Source: Akkermansiaceae bacterium (lineage in GTDB: Bacteria > Verrucomicrobiota > Verrucomicrobiia > Verrucomicrobiales > Akkermansiaceae). Taken from it: 64,000 nt of DNA. A program made the position numbers and the translations under genes. The notes beneath the pieces were generated by a model. That model was not told where the DNA came from and ran no database searches. It saw only the letters and a program-made list of their open reading frames with translations. Shown here piece after piece: positions 8,441 through 15,872 of this stretch. Location: positions 310,001 through 374,000 of the forward strand of contig JAHCBC010000004.1 of the NCBI GenBank assembly GCA_019634595.1, written 5' to 3'. Position 1 is the stretch's first letter. Each line of letters opens with the position of its first letter.

Positions 8441-10327
8441 ATGACCCTCGACGATCTCAAGGCACGCCTGAATGGGCTGGAATGGAACGACATTGAGTTC
8501 AAGGAAGCCGCCGGTGGGATTCCCCAGAAGATTTGGCGATCCGTCTCGGCTTTTTCGAACACTCGCGGCGGCTGGATCGTCTTTGGCGTTCGGGAATCGG
8601 GTGGCGGCTACACGATCCAAGGCATCGTGAATGCCGACGAGGTGCAGAACGGCTTCATCGGGACACTGCGGCAAAGGGGCAAGTTCAGTTGCGGGATCGC
8701 GTTCCAAGAGACCCTCCTGGATGCCGAGGGGCAGAACATCTTGGTATTTTACATTCCTGAAGTCTCCCGCACCGACAAGCCCGTTCACATTGACGGTGAC
8801 CTTGGCGAATCGTATGTCCGGCGCGGAGGAACGACCCAGAAATGCAATCGGGCGGAGTTGGAGGCATTCCTGCGGGACGCTTCCGGCAGCCACTACGAGG
8901 ACGAAGTGATTGATAGCCTCGATCCCGCGACTTGTTTCGATGCCGATTCGCTCCGTTGGTATCGCGGCCTATTCGCCCAAAAGAATCCGGGCCATGAAAC
9001 CGAAGGAGCCACCGACACAGGTTTCTTGGAACACTTCGGTCTGATTGTGCCGCAGGGGGGCGTGCCTCATCCGACGCGTGCCGCCATCCTGCTCTTTGGG
9101 ACCGCAGCGGCCTACCATCGCGCGTTCTCCCGGCAACAGGTCGATTTCTTCCGCTTCCTCACCCGGAAGGAAGATTGCCTGCCGGAAACCCGCTGGGACG
9201 ACCGGATCGAGACGCTCAACGAAGGGAACCTGATTCGCTCATGGCGCAGGATCATCGAGTATTTCCGGGAAAACTTCCACTCCGGGGGAAGATTTGAGCT
9301 GGATGCCACCACCATGGAGCGGACTGGCAGTCCACCGGATTACTTGGCCTTCCGTGAGGCGGTGCTCAATCTCCTCATCCACCAAGACTATGGCGATCAG
9401 AGCCGCAAGGCCACCATTCACGCATATACCGACACCTTTGAGTTCTGGAATCCGGGTTCATCTTTCGTCTGCGGCGACGAGTTCTTCCGGGCGGGCGACA
9501 AGCCGGTGCGGAATACCAAACTGCGGAACATGCTCACGCGGGTCGGCATCGGCGAGCAGGCCAATACAGGCATCAAGAATATGTTCGCCCACCAACGCAG
9601 CCTGGGCAGGGTGGCCCCCGAAATCGAGAATGATCCGGCGGATCACTCGTTCCACTTGGTACTGTCGAAGGAACAGAGTCTCAGCGAGCGGCAGCAGGCA
9701 TTGCTGACCCGGTTAAGCGTACGGCTCACCGATTCCCAGGCTACCATCTTCTTGCACTGCTGGTCCCGCGAAACCGTCACCTTGCTCGAAGCACAGGCCG
9801 TCACAGGCACTGGTATCGCCGAAACCAGCCGGGATCTCGTCCACTTGGAAACCCAAGTTCTGCTTCAAAAAGTGGAGCCCCACCCCGGCCACGCCGTTTA
9901 CAGGATTCCGGATCACCTCCGGGAGGCTCACCCCGTCGCGGACTTGATTCCCACGATCACCCGGCAAGTCACCCGGCAAGTCACCCCGCAAGTCACCCCG
10001 CAAGTCACCCCGCAAGTCACCCCGCAAGTCACCCCGCAAGTCACCCCGCAAGTCACCCCGGAAGTCACCCCGGAAGTCACCCCGGAAGTCGCTCGCTTGA
10101 TCCGCGCCTTTCGCGGCACGCATTCCAGGCGCGAACTACAGGACTTTATGGCACTTCGGGATGATGATCACATGCGGGTCGCCTACATGCAGCCCGCCCT
10201 GGAAGGTGAATGGATTGAAATGACCATCCCCGACAAACCAAAAAGCCGCCTTCAAAAATATCGCCTTACCGCCAAGGCCCACCTCTTCCTCGACCCAGAA
10301 TCCATTCCGCCTTCAACAACAATCTAA
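8441..10327 (+). CDS. AlbA_2-domain ATP-binding protein with QVTP tandem repeat, BREX accessory
   Basis: 628 aa. The N-terminus carries a Schlafen-type AlbA_2 domain (about residues 5-145; signature DIEFKEAAGGIP...FSNTRGGWIVFGV). A GHKL-like ATP-binding region follows (YLAFREAVLNLLIHQDY around 300-320; later NTGIKNMF), then winged-helix-like segments. Residues 508-551 are eleven copies of a four-residue R/P-Q/E-V-T unit forming a flexible linker before a final winged-helix-like domain. Such proteins are common accessory genes in restriction and BREX-type loci, where they are annotated as regulators or putative helicases; their activity is unclear. It sits 5 bp after brxC and 5 bp before the nuclease gene, so it belongs to the operon although it is not a core BREX-3 gene. 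Confidence 0.8.
   Translation: MTLDDLKARLNGLEWNDIEFKEAAGGIPQKIWRSVSAFSNTRGGWIVFGVRESGGGYTIQGIVNADEVQNGFIGTLRQRGKFSCGIAFQETLLDAEGQNILVFYIPEVSRTDKPVHIDGDLGESYVRRGGTTQKCNRAELEAFLRDASGSHYEDEVIDSLDPATCFDADSLRWYRGLFAQKNPGHETEGATDTGFLEHFGLIVPQGGVPHPTRAAILLFGTAAAYHRAFSRQQVDFFRFLTRKEDCLPETRWDDRIETLNEGNLIRSWRRIIEYFRENFHSGGRFELDATTMERTGSPPDYLAFREAVLNLLIHQDYGDQSRKATIHAYTDTFEFWNPGSSFVCGDEFFRAGDKPVRNTKLRNMLTRVGIGEQANTGIKNMFAHQRSLGRVAPEIENDPADHSFHLVLSKEQSLSERQQALLTRLSVRLTDSQATIFLHCWSRETVTLLEAQAVTGTGIAETSRDLVHLETQVLLQKVEPHPGHAVYRIPDHLREAHPVADLIPTITRQVTRQVTPQVTPQVTPQVTPQVTPQVTPQVTPEVTPEVTPEVARLIRAFRGTHSRRELQDFMALRDDDHMRVAYMQPALEGEWIEMTIPDKPKSRLQKYRLTAKAHLFLDPESIPPSTTI
9962..10093 (+). repeat. In-frame 12-bp tandem repeat, 11 copies
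   Basis: Eleven head-to-tail copies of a 12-bp unit (consensus CCGCAAGTCACC) encode RQVT twice, PQVT six times, PEVT twice and a final PEVA. The six central copies are identical at DNA level; the outer ones differ by one or two bases. Twelve bases keep the frame, so copy-number change by slippage would only lengthen or shorten the linker. Identity of the central copies suggests recent expansion. It lies inside the AlbA_2-type gene. Confidence 0.95.
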
Positions 10328-10332
10328 CCAAT

Positions 10333-11274
10333 ATGTCCATGACTCTCCGCGAAGCAAAAGCTGCATCTGATCTGGCAAGGCTGTTTTACAACTTCCTGCC
10401 CGGTTCTGGCGGACGCTCGTGGAAGGGCCATGTGACCTTCGAGACAGTCGCGATCCGGACAGGCGTTGGCGATTTGTGGCTGGGCGGAAGCAAAGAGCCG
10501 ACACTTGCGCGATTGCTAGAACAAACGCTGAAGTCCAGGCGGGATCGATTCGAGCCTCTGGTTCTGGCGATTGTTTCCGAAGGGATCAAGTACCGCAGGA
10601 GCAAAAGCAATGAGGTCGTAGAGTCTGAGATACTTGCCATCAATCGAATCATTAAAGAAATCGGCTTCAAGTTCCCCGATCTCTGGGATCCAGCCTTTCT
10701 TGCATCTTTGGGAAGAGATCCTTTCCCAATACCCGTGGAAAAATCTACAACCCAAAGCTTCGCGCCAACTCCGATTGGGATCATACAATCCGAGCTTCCA
10801 TCCCTGCGCGCCGAGTTCTATCGACTGGCGACCTTACCTGACAGACAGGCCGCTGGCTTCGCATTCGAACGCCTGTTGAATCGCTTGTTCGACCTGTTCG
10901 GATTGAAGCCACGAACTTCATACCGGATACAGGGAGAGCAGATCGATGGCTCTTTTGAGCTGGATAGCGAGACCTATCTTCTGGAGGCGAAATGGGTGTC
11001 CACTCCAGTGAACGAAGCCCCGTTGCTTGCGTTTCGCGGAAAGATTGAAGGCAAGTCGGTTTTCACTCGTGGTCTTTTTCTTTCCGCAAATGGTTTTACC
11101 CCTGACGCATTAGCCGCGATTACTCGCGGCAAACAACCCACCTTTATCTTGGCCGACGGATACGATCTCAGCCAGGTGTTCGAACAAGCGATTCGTCTCG
11201 ACGATCTGCTCCGCAAAAAAGTGAGAAGCCTGGCAGAATGCGGCGAGATGCTTACCAGATCACAACCATTTTGA
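10333..11274 (+). CDS. PD-(D/E)XK (Mrr-like) restriction endonuclease
   Basis: 313 aa. The C-terminal half has the order of an Mrr/restriction-endonuclease-like fold: helix GFAFERLLNRLFDLFGL, then QIDGSFEL with catalytic Asp205, then the strand LLEAKW with Glu218 and Lys220, then an RGLFLSANGF strand typical of Mrr_cat relatives. The N-terminal half (about 1-150) is helical and may bind DNA. Such enzymes cut DNA in a Mg-dependent way, often sensing modification. It lies 5 bp after the AlbA_2 gene and 2 bp before pglX. That proximity suggests coordinated restriction with the BREX methyltransferase. Canonical BREX-3 loci have no nuclease at this position in the standard description, so this is an accessory gene. 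Confidence 0.8.
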   Translation: MSMTLREAKAASDLARLFYNFLPGSGGRSWKGHVTFETVAIRTGVGDLWLGGSKEPTLARLLEQTLKSRRDRFEPLVLAIVSEGIKYRRSKSNEVVESEILAINRIIKEIGFKFPDLWDPAFLASLGRDPFPIPVEKSTTQSFAPTPIGIIQSELPSLRAEFYRLATLPDRQAAGFAFERLLNRLFDLFGLKPRTSYRIQGEQIDGSFELDSETYLLEAKWVSTPVNEAPLLAFRGKIEGKSVFTRGLFLSANGFTPDALAAITRGKQPTFILADGYDLSQVFEQAIRLDDLLRKKVRSLAECGEMLTRSQPF

Positions 11275-11276
11275 TT

Positions 11277-14135
11277 ATGTCCACCCAATCCAGCCTCAAC
11301 CTCAAATCCAAGGAATCTGGCCCGGTCGAATGCCTCGGGCAGACGTTTGCCTCCGACGAAGCCCGCCGTGAGCATTATCTGAATCTGCTGGCCGAGAAGC
11401 TCAAGGATCCGGAGTTCCGGCAGGCCGAAGGTTTTCCAATCGGTGAGGACGAGGACATTCTGGCGCTTTCTGATCCACCCTACTATACCGCTTGCCCGAA
11501 TCCGTGGGTCGGCGACTTCATCAATCACTATGGTCGGCCATACGACAATAAGGAAAAATACCACCGAGAGCCCTTTGCCGCCGATGTGAGCGAGGGGAAA
11601 AACCACCCGATTTACAACGCCCACTCCTACCACACCAAGGTGCCGCATCGCGCCATCATGCGATACATCCTGCATTACACGGAGCCGGGTGACATGGTGT
11701 TCGATGGATTCTGTGGGACAGGAATGACCGGCGTGGCGGCCCAACTATGCGGCGACCGAAGGGAAGTCCAGGAACTCGGCTACCGGGTGGATGCCAGCGG
11801 TGTGATCTTCGATGAGAGCGGGAAAGCCGTTTCGAAACTGGGAGCGCGACGGGCAATCATTAACGATTTGTCTCCAGCCGCAACTTTCATCGCTTGCAAC
11901 TACAACCTTCCCGTTGATGCGCACCGCTTTCAACAAGCTGCCGAAACCATTCTCAAGCAGCTTAAAGAGGAAATCGGCTGGATGTATCAGACCCGCCACA
12001 CCGACGGCTCGAAGAAGTTTATCGACTACACGGTCTGGAGCGAGGTTTACACCTGCCCTGAATGTGGCGGTGAAATCAATTTCTTGGAAGAGGCACTGGA
12101 CAAGGACACCAAAACCGTCAGGGATGAATTTCCTTGCCCCCATTGTTCCTTGACGTTGACGAAGCGCAAGGTGGAACGGGTTTTTGAGTCCAGCATTGAT
12201 CCCAAATTGGGAACTGTTTGGAAGCGGGTAAAATTCATGCCGTGCTTGATTCAATACCGCGTAGGAAAAACCAAATGCGAAAAAGTGCCTGATGCCGAAG
12301 ACCTTGAAGTATTGAAAAAGATCGAAAGCATGGAATGGCCGGATTCGATCCCGTCGAATGCTTGGCCTATCGGCAAAATGACACATGGATCGAGGATAGA
12401 GCCGAAAGGTTTCACTCATACTCACCAATTTTTCCTTTCGCGGCCCGCGATGGCAATGGGCAGACTCTGGGAGTTAGCACATCAGGAATCAGATTTTCGG
12501 ATTCGTTCGATGCTTTTATTTTTCGCAGAACAGGCAGTACTGGGGTTATCTCGGATGAATCGATATAGCCCAACCCATTTTTCCCAAGTAAACCGTATGC
12601 TCTCCGGCGTATACTATATCGCGGCTCAGCATTCTGAATGCAGCCCGTGGTATAATCTTGGGGGGAAGCTGGCACGTCTGACGAAAGCGTTCGAGATGAA
12701 TTGGGGGCAGGAGGGAATGTCAATGTTGACAACAGATTCCGTTAGCAACGTTCCGCTTCTTGATGATTCATTGGACTACGTCTTTACTGATCCTCCATTC
12801 GGTGCCAATATTCCGTATGCTGACCTAAATCTTGTCATCGAGTCGTGGCATAAGGTGCGAACAGATACTGATCCAGAGGCTATTATTGATATAAAGAAGA
12901 AAAAAGGACTTGGAGAATATCAGCAACTCATGCTCCAAAGTTTCCAAACCTATTTTCGGGCGCTGAAACCGGGTCGATGGATCACGGTCGAATTTTCAAA
13001 CTCTCAAGCCTCGGTATGGAACGCGATTCAATCGACGATGCAACAGGCAGGTTTTGTCGTGGCGAATGTGGCGGCTTTGGACAAGATCCAGCGCAGTTTC
13101 CGGTCCGTCACCAGTCCAACAGCCGTCAAACAAGATCTTGTCATCAGCGCCTACAAACCCAATGGGGGCTTGGAGGAACGCTTCAGCAAAACCGGCACCA
13201 CCCCAGAGGGGATTTGGGACTTCATGCGCACACACCTTCGCAACCTCCCGGTGGTCAAGCCCCGTGCCGGAGAACTTGAGTTCATCGCCGAGCGCGATCC
13301 TCGCATTCTCCACGACAGGATGGTGGCGTTCTACATCGGCCACGGTGTTCCCGTCCCGCTGAGTTCAGCCGAGTTTCAAGCGGATCTGGCCGAGAAGTTT
13401 CCCGAGCGAGAAGGCATGTTCTTCCTATCCGAGCAAGTCGCCGAGTGGGACAAGAAACGTGCCCAGATGCAGGGTGTCGGCCAGATGAGTATCTTTGTCG
13501 AAGACGAGAAGAGCGCCATCGACTGGCTGCGGAACCATCTCAAGTCCCGTCCCTCAAGCTATCAGGATATTCAGCCTGCGTTCTTGCAGCAACTTGGCGC
13601 GAGTTGGAAGAAATTCGAGACCCGTCCCGAACTCAACCTGCTTCTGGAACAGAACTTCCTGAAATACGAAGGCAAAGGGCAGGTACCCAGCCAGATCCAC
13701 AGCTACCTCTCGACCCAAAACAAGGATTTGCGAAATCTGCCTAAAGACGATTCCAGGCTCCAGTTTCGGGCTAAGGACCGTTGGTATGTCCCGGACCCGA
13801 GCAAGGCAATGGACGTCGAGAAGATCCGGAACAAGCGGCTTATCCAGGAATTCTGGGAACTTTGCGACCAGGCTGGCATCGCCCGCCCCAAACCGGGCGA
13901 TCCGAACCAGCCAAGCCTGCCGATTTCAACCCCGGTCACCGCCAAAAAGACCGGTCGCAAGAAGCTCAAGGAAGTCCGCTCCGAAGCGGTGCGTCTTGGC
14001 TTCAGGGAATGCTTCGCCGCCAAGGACTACGGCACCATCCTCGCCATCGCCCACCACCTGCCGGACAATGTCATCGAAGAAGACGAACAACTCCAGATGA
14101 TGCACGATATGGCCGTCATGCGGACGGAGGGATGA
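11277..14135 (+). CDS. pglX: BREX-3 DNA methyltransferase PglX (PglXI type)
   Basis: 952 aa, starting at ATG 11277, 2 bp after the nuclease stop; an upstream in-frame start at 11238 would overlap that gene. Motifs in order: DPPYY near residue 66, the AdoMet loop FDGFCGTGMTG near 142, a zinc ribbon with CPEC at 260-263 and CPHC at 287-290, and a second DPPFGANIPYADL near 504. This DPPY-before-FxGxG order is that of beta-type amino-methyltransferases in the DUF1156/PglXI group. The C-terminal 300 residues are probably target recognition. In BREX it methylates host sites and is also required for blocking phage. Nucleotides about 12,230-12,970 are clearly more AT-rich than the rest of the gene, suggesting a recombined central segment. 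Confidence 0.9.
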   Translation: MSTQSSLNLKSKESGPVECLGQTFASDEARREHYLNLLAEKLKDPEFRQAEGFPIGEDEDILALSDPPYYTACPNPWVGDFINHYGRPYDNKEKYHREPFAADVSEGKNHPIYNAHSYHTKVPHRAIMRYILHYTEPGDMVFDGFCGTGMTGVAAQLCGDRREVQELGYRVDASGVIFDESGKAVSKLGARRAIINDLSPAATFIACNYNLPVDAHRFQQAAETILKQLKEEIGWMYQTRHTDGSKKFIDYTVWSEVYTCPECGGEINFLEEALDKDTKTVRDEFPCPHCSLTLTKRKVERVFESSIDPKLGTVWKRVKFMPCLIQYRVGKTKCEKVPDAEDLEVLKKIESMEWPDSIPSNAWPIGKMTHGSRIEPKGFTHTHQFFLSRPAMAMGRLWELAHQESDFRIRSMLLFFAEQAVLGLSRMNRYSPTHFSQVNRMLSGVYYIAAQHSECSPWYNLGGKLARLTKAFEMNWGQEGMSMLTTDSVSNVPLLDDSLDYVFTDPPFGANIPYADLNLVIESWHKVRTDTDPEAIIDIKKKKGLGEYQQLMLQSFQTYFRALKPGRWITVEFSNSQASVWNAIQSTMQQAGFVVANVAALDKIQRSFRSVTSPTAVKQDLVISAYKPNGGLEERFSKTGTTPEGIWDFMRTHLRNLPVVKPRAGELEFIAERDPRILHDRMVAFYIGHGVPVPLSSAEFQADLAEKFPEREGMFFLSEQVAEWDKKRAQMQGVGQMSIFVEDEKSAIDWLRNHLKSRPSSYQDIQPAFLQQLGASWKKFETRPELNLLLEQNFLKYEGKGQVPSQIHSYLSTQNKDLRNLPKDDSRLQFRAKDRWYVPDPSKAMDVEKIRNKRLIQEFWELCDQAGIARPKPGDPNQPSLPISTPVTAKKTGRKKLKEVRSEAVRLGFRECFAAKDYGTILAIAHHLPDNVIEEDEQLQMMHDMAVMRTEG

Positions 14136-14157
14136 TCCTTACTCCATCTATGCAATC

Positions 14158-14910
14158 ATGACACTCGAAGAACTCAGAAACTACGTCGCCAGACATCCGG
14201 GAGAAAATCTCCCGACGGTGGCCAGCCTTACGACATTCAAGGTTTCTGAAAAGGGAAACGCTTTTGTCTTTGCACTCACAAGCGGAAAGGCGCGCAATGA
14301 GTCCTTCGAGTGGATCAGAACGAGCCTTGAAATCTTCAATCGCACCGGATCGCTCAGCGTGAGGGACTATGGCCATAGCCAGAACACTTCCTACGTGCTG
14401 GGGCTCATCAAGGCGGTCGGCAAGGTCACCCGGGAAAGCGAACTGTTGGACGATCTTGACGCGATCAACCGTGAGTCCGGCCACACCCCAACCACCAAAC
14501 AAGCACTCGTCGATGCGCGGATCGGGCAAGGTCAATTTCGAACCATTCTCCTCTCCACATGGGAGAGCGGTTGTGCGGTGACGGGTGCCACAACGCTACA
14601 CGCAATTCGCGCATCTCACATCAAACCCTGGAGACTGAGTTCGCACAGTGAAAGGCTGGATTCTGCCAACGGTCTTCCTCTGATTGCGAATCTCGATGCG
14701 CTCTTTGACTCCGGGCTGATCACATTTTCCGACGACGGCGCCTTGATGACTTCTCCGTGCATGCCTGAGAATGAAAAAGCGATCTTCGGACTGCACGGGC
14801 TTCGACTTCGCAAGCCTCCATTGGAGAGAACTGCCGCTTATCTGGACTTCCACAGATCCCACTTGTTCCTCGATCACGAATCCACCCTCCCCCAGGAGGG
14901 TGCCGCCTAG
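14158..14910 (+). CDS. HNH endonuclease (HNH_2 type)
   Basis: 250 aa. The C-terminal half shows the HNH_2 pattern: CAVTG, then ASHIKPW (first catalytic His), then SANGLPLIANLDALFDSGLITF, which supplies the Asn and metal-site residues. The N-terminal about 115 residues are helical and of unknown role, perhaps DNA or base recognition, as in McrA-like and other HNH_2 proteins. The gene is 22 bp downstream of pglX and 11 bp upstream of the TIR gene, within the run of co-directional genes. It may be a modification-dependent nuclease acting with BREX, or passenger cargo. No truncation is seen. Confidence 0.85.
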   Translation: MTLEELRNYVARHPGENLPTVASLTTFKVSEKGNAFVFALTSGKARNESFEWIRTSLEIFNRTGSLSVRDYGHSQNTSYVLGLIKAVGKVTRESELLDDLDAINRESGHTPTTKQALVDARIGQGQFRTILLSTWESGCAVTGATTLHAIRASHIKPWRLSSHSERLDSANGLPLIANLDALFDSGLITFSDDGALMTSPCMPENEKAIFGLHGLRLRKPPLERTAAYLDFHRSHLFLDHESTLPQEGAA

Positions 14911-14921
14911 CCATATCCTTC

Positions 14922-15872
14922 ATGAAACTTTTCATCAGCCACGCATCCGAGGACAAAGCCGATTTCGTCGAGCCGCTGGTCGAGGCCCTTGGCTCCGCTG
15001 GTTTCGAGGTTTGGTATGACAAATACGAACTCACCTTGGGTGACAGCCTGCTGCAAAAAATCAGCCAAGGGCTGCGGGAATGCGATTATGGAGTGGTGGT
15101 GTTGAGTCCGGATTTTTTCCTGAAAAAGTGGACTAAGGCGGAGCTGGACGGCTTGTTCGCGATCGAATCGAACGAACGAAAAGTGATCCTTCCGATCTGG
15201 AAGGACGTTACCGTCGAAGATGTGACGGCATTCTCGCCCATTCTTGCCGGACGCTTGGGTGCCCCAACTTCGGGTGGAGTTGATACAGTAGTGGCCGAAA
15301 TTCAACGCGCCGTGCAGGCGGCGGAGAGGATGGCGACGTTTTCGAGCGTCGATAATGCCATTTCCCTCTTCAAGGCACTTGATGACGAGGTGGGAGGAAC
15401 CAAGCGAGCGGTCGCTCTGGCTGCTAGTGAAGAAGGCTTGCGTGTGGCGGAAGAATCTGCCGCCAATCTGGTCAATTCTCTGCGGGGCAGTTTTGAAAAA
15501 CTCGCTTCGGTCTCAAAGCATCTCGGGATCAGAATCGACAAGGAAGAACAACATGTAGTCGGTTTCACAGGACCCTATTCGCTTCGGTTTGTTCTGGGTT
15601 TCTACAAAACATTCACGAACTCAATTCAGGGTTCGGCGCTGCGCTTGATGATTTACAGGAATACCGACCCTTGGGGACAGGATCAAAAAAAGAGAGAAAC
15701 CTTCGTGCAGGAAGACTTCGTTCCCGTATTCCACCACACCGGGAAGTTGCTGTGGAAATCCGAAAAATCGTCCCGGCAATTCACCAGCGAGCAACTTGAT
15801 GTCCGAATGGTTGAGGATGCAGTAGGTGCCATGAAGAAGCTTCACGAACGGCAAGCCAAACGGAATTCATAA
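14922..15872 (+). CDS. TIR-domain protein embedded in BREX operon
   Basis: 316 aa. Residues 1-135 form a TIR domain: FISHASEDK at 4-12 (strand A), WYDKYELTLGDSL at 31-43 (BB-loop region), and WTKAELDGLF at 70-79, with Glu74 at the position of the catalytic Glu of NADase TIR enzymes. The remaining about 180 residues are helical at first (140-200) and then mixed, with no match I recognise; they could be a sensor or oligomerisation module. Bacterial TIR proteins typically degrade NAD+ or make cyclic ADP-ribose signals on infection. Its stop TAA is followed immediately by the helicase ATG, so it is translated from the same transcript as brxHII and pglZ. This is not a standard BREX-3 component. 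Confidence 0.85.
   Translation: MKLFISHASEDKADFVEPLVEALGSAGFEVWYDKYELTLGDSLLQKISQGLRECDYGVVVLSPDFFLKKWTKAELDGLFAIESNERKVILPIWKDVTVEDVTAFSPILAGRLGAPTSGGVDTVVAEIQRAVQAAERMATFSSVDNAISLFKALDDEVGGTKRAVALAASEEGLRVAEESAANLVNSLRGSFEKLASVSKHLGIRIDKEEQHVVGFTGPYSLRFVLGFYKTFTNSIQGSALRLMIYRNTDPWGQDQKKRETFVQEDFVPVFHHTGKLLWKSEKSSRQFTSEQLDVRMVEDAVGAMKKLHERQAKRNS

Noticed and set aside
9962..10093. Possible CRISPR-like array
   Set aside because: The unit is 12 bp without spacers and codes in frame; it is a protein repeat, not a CRISPR.
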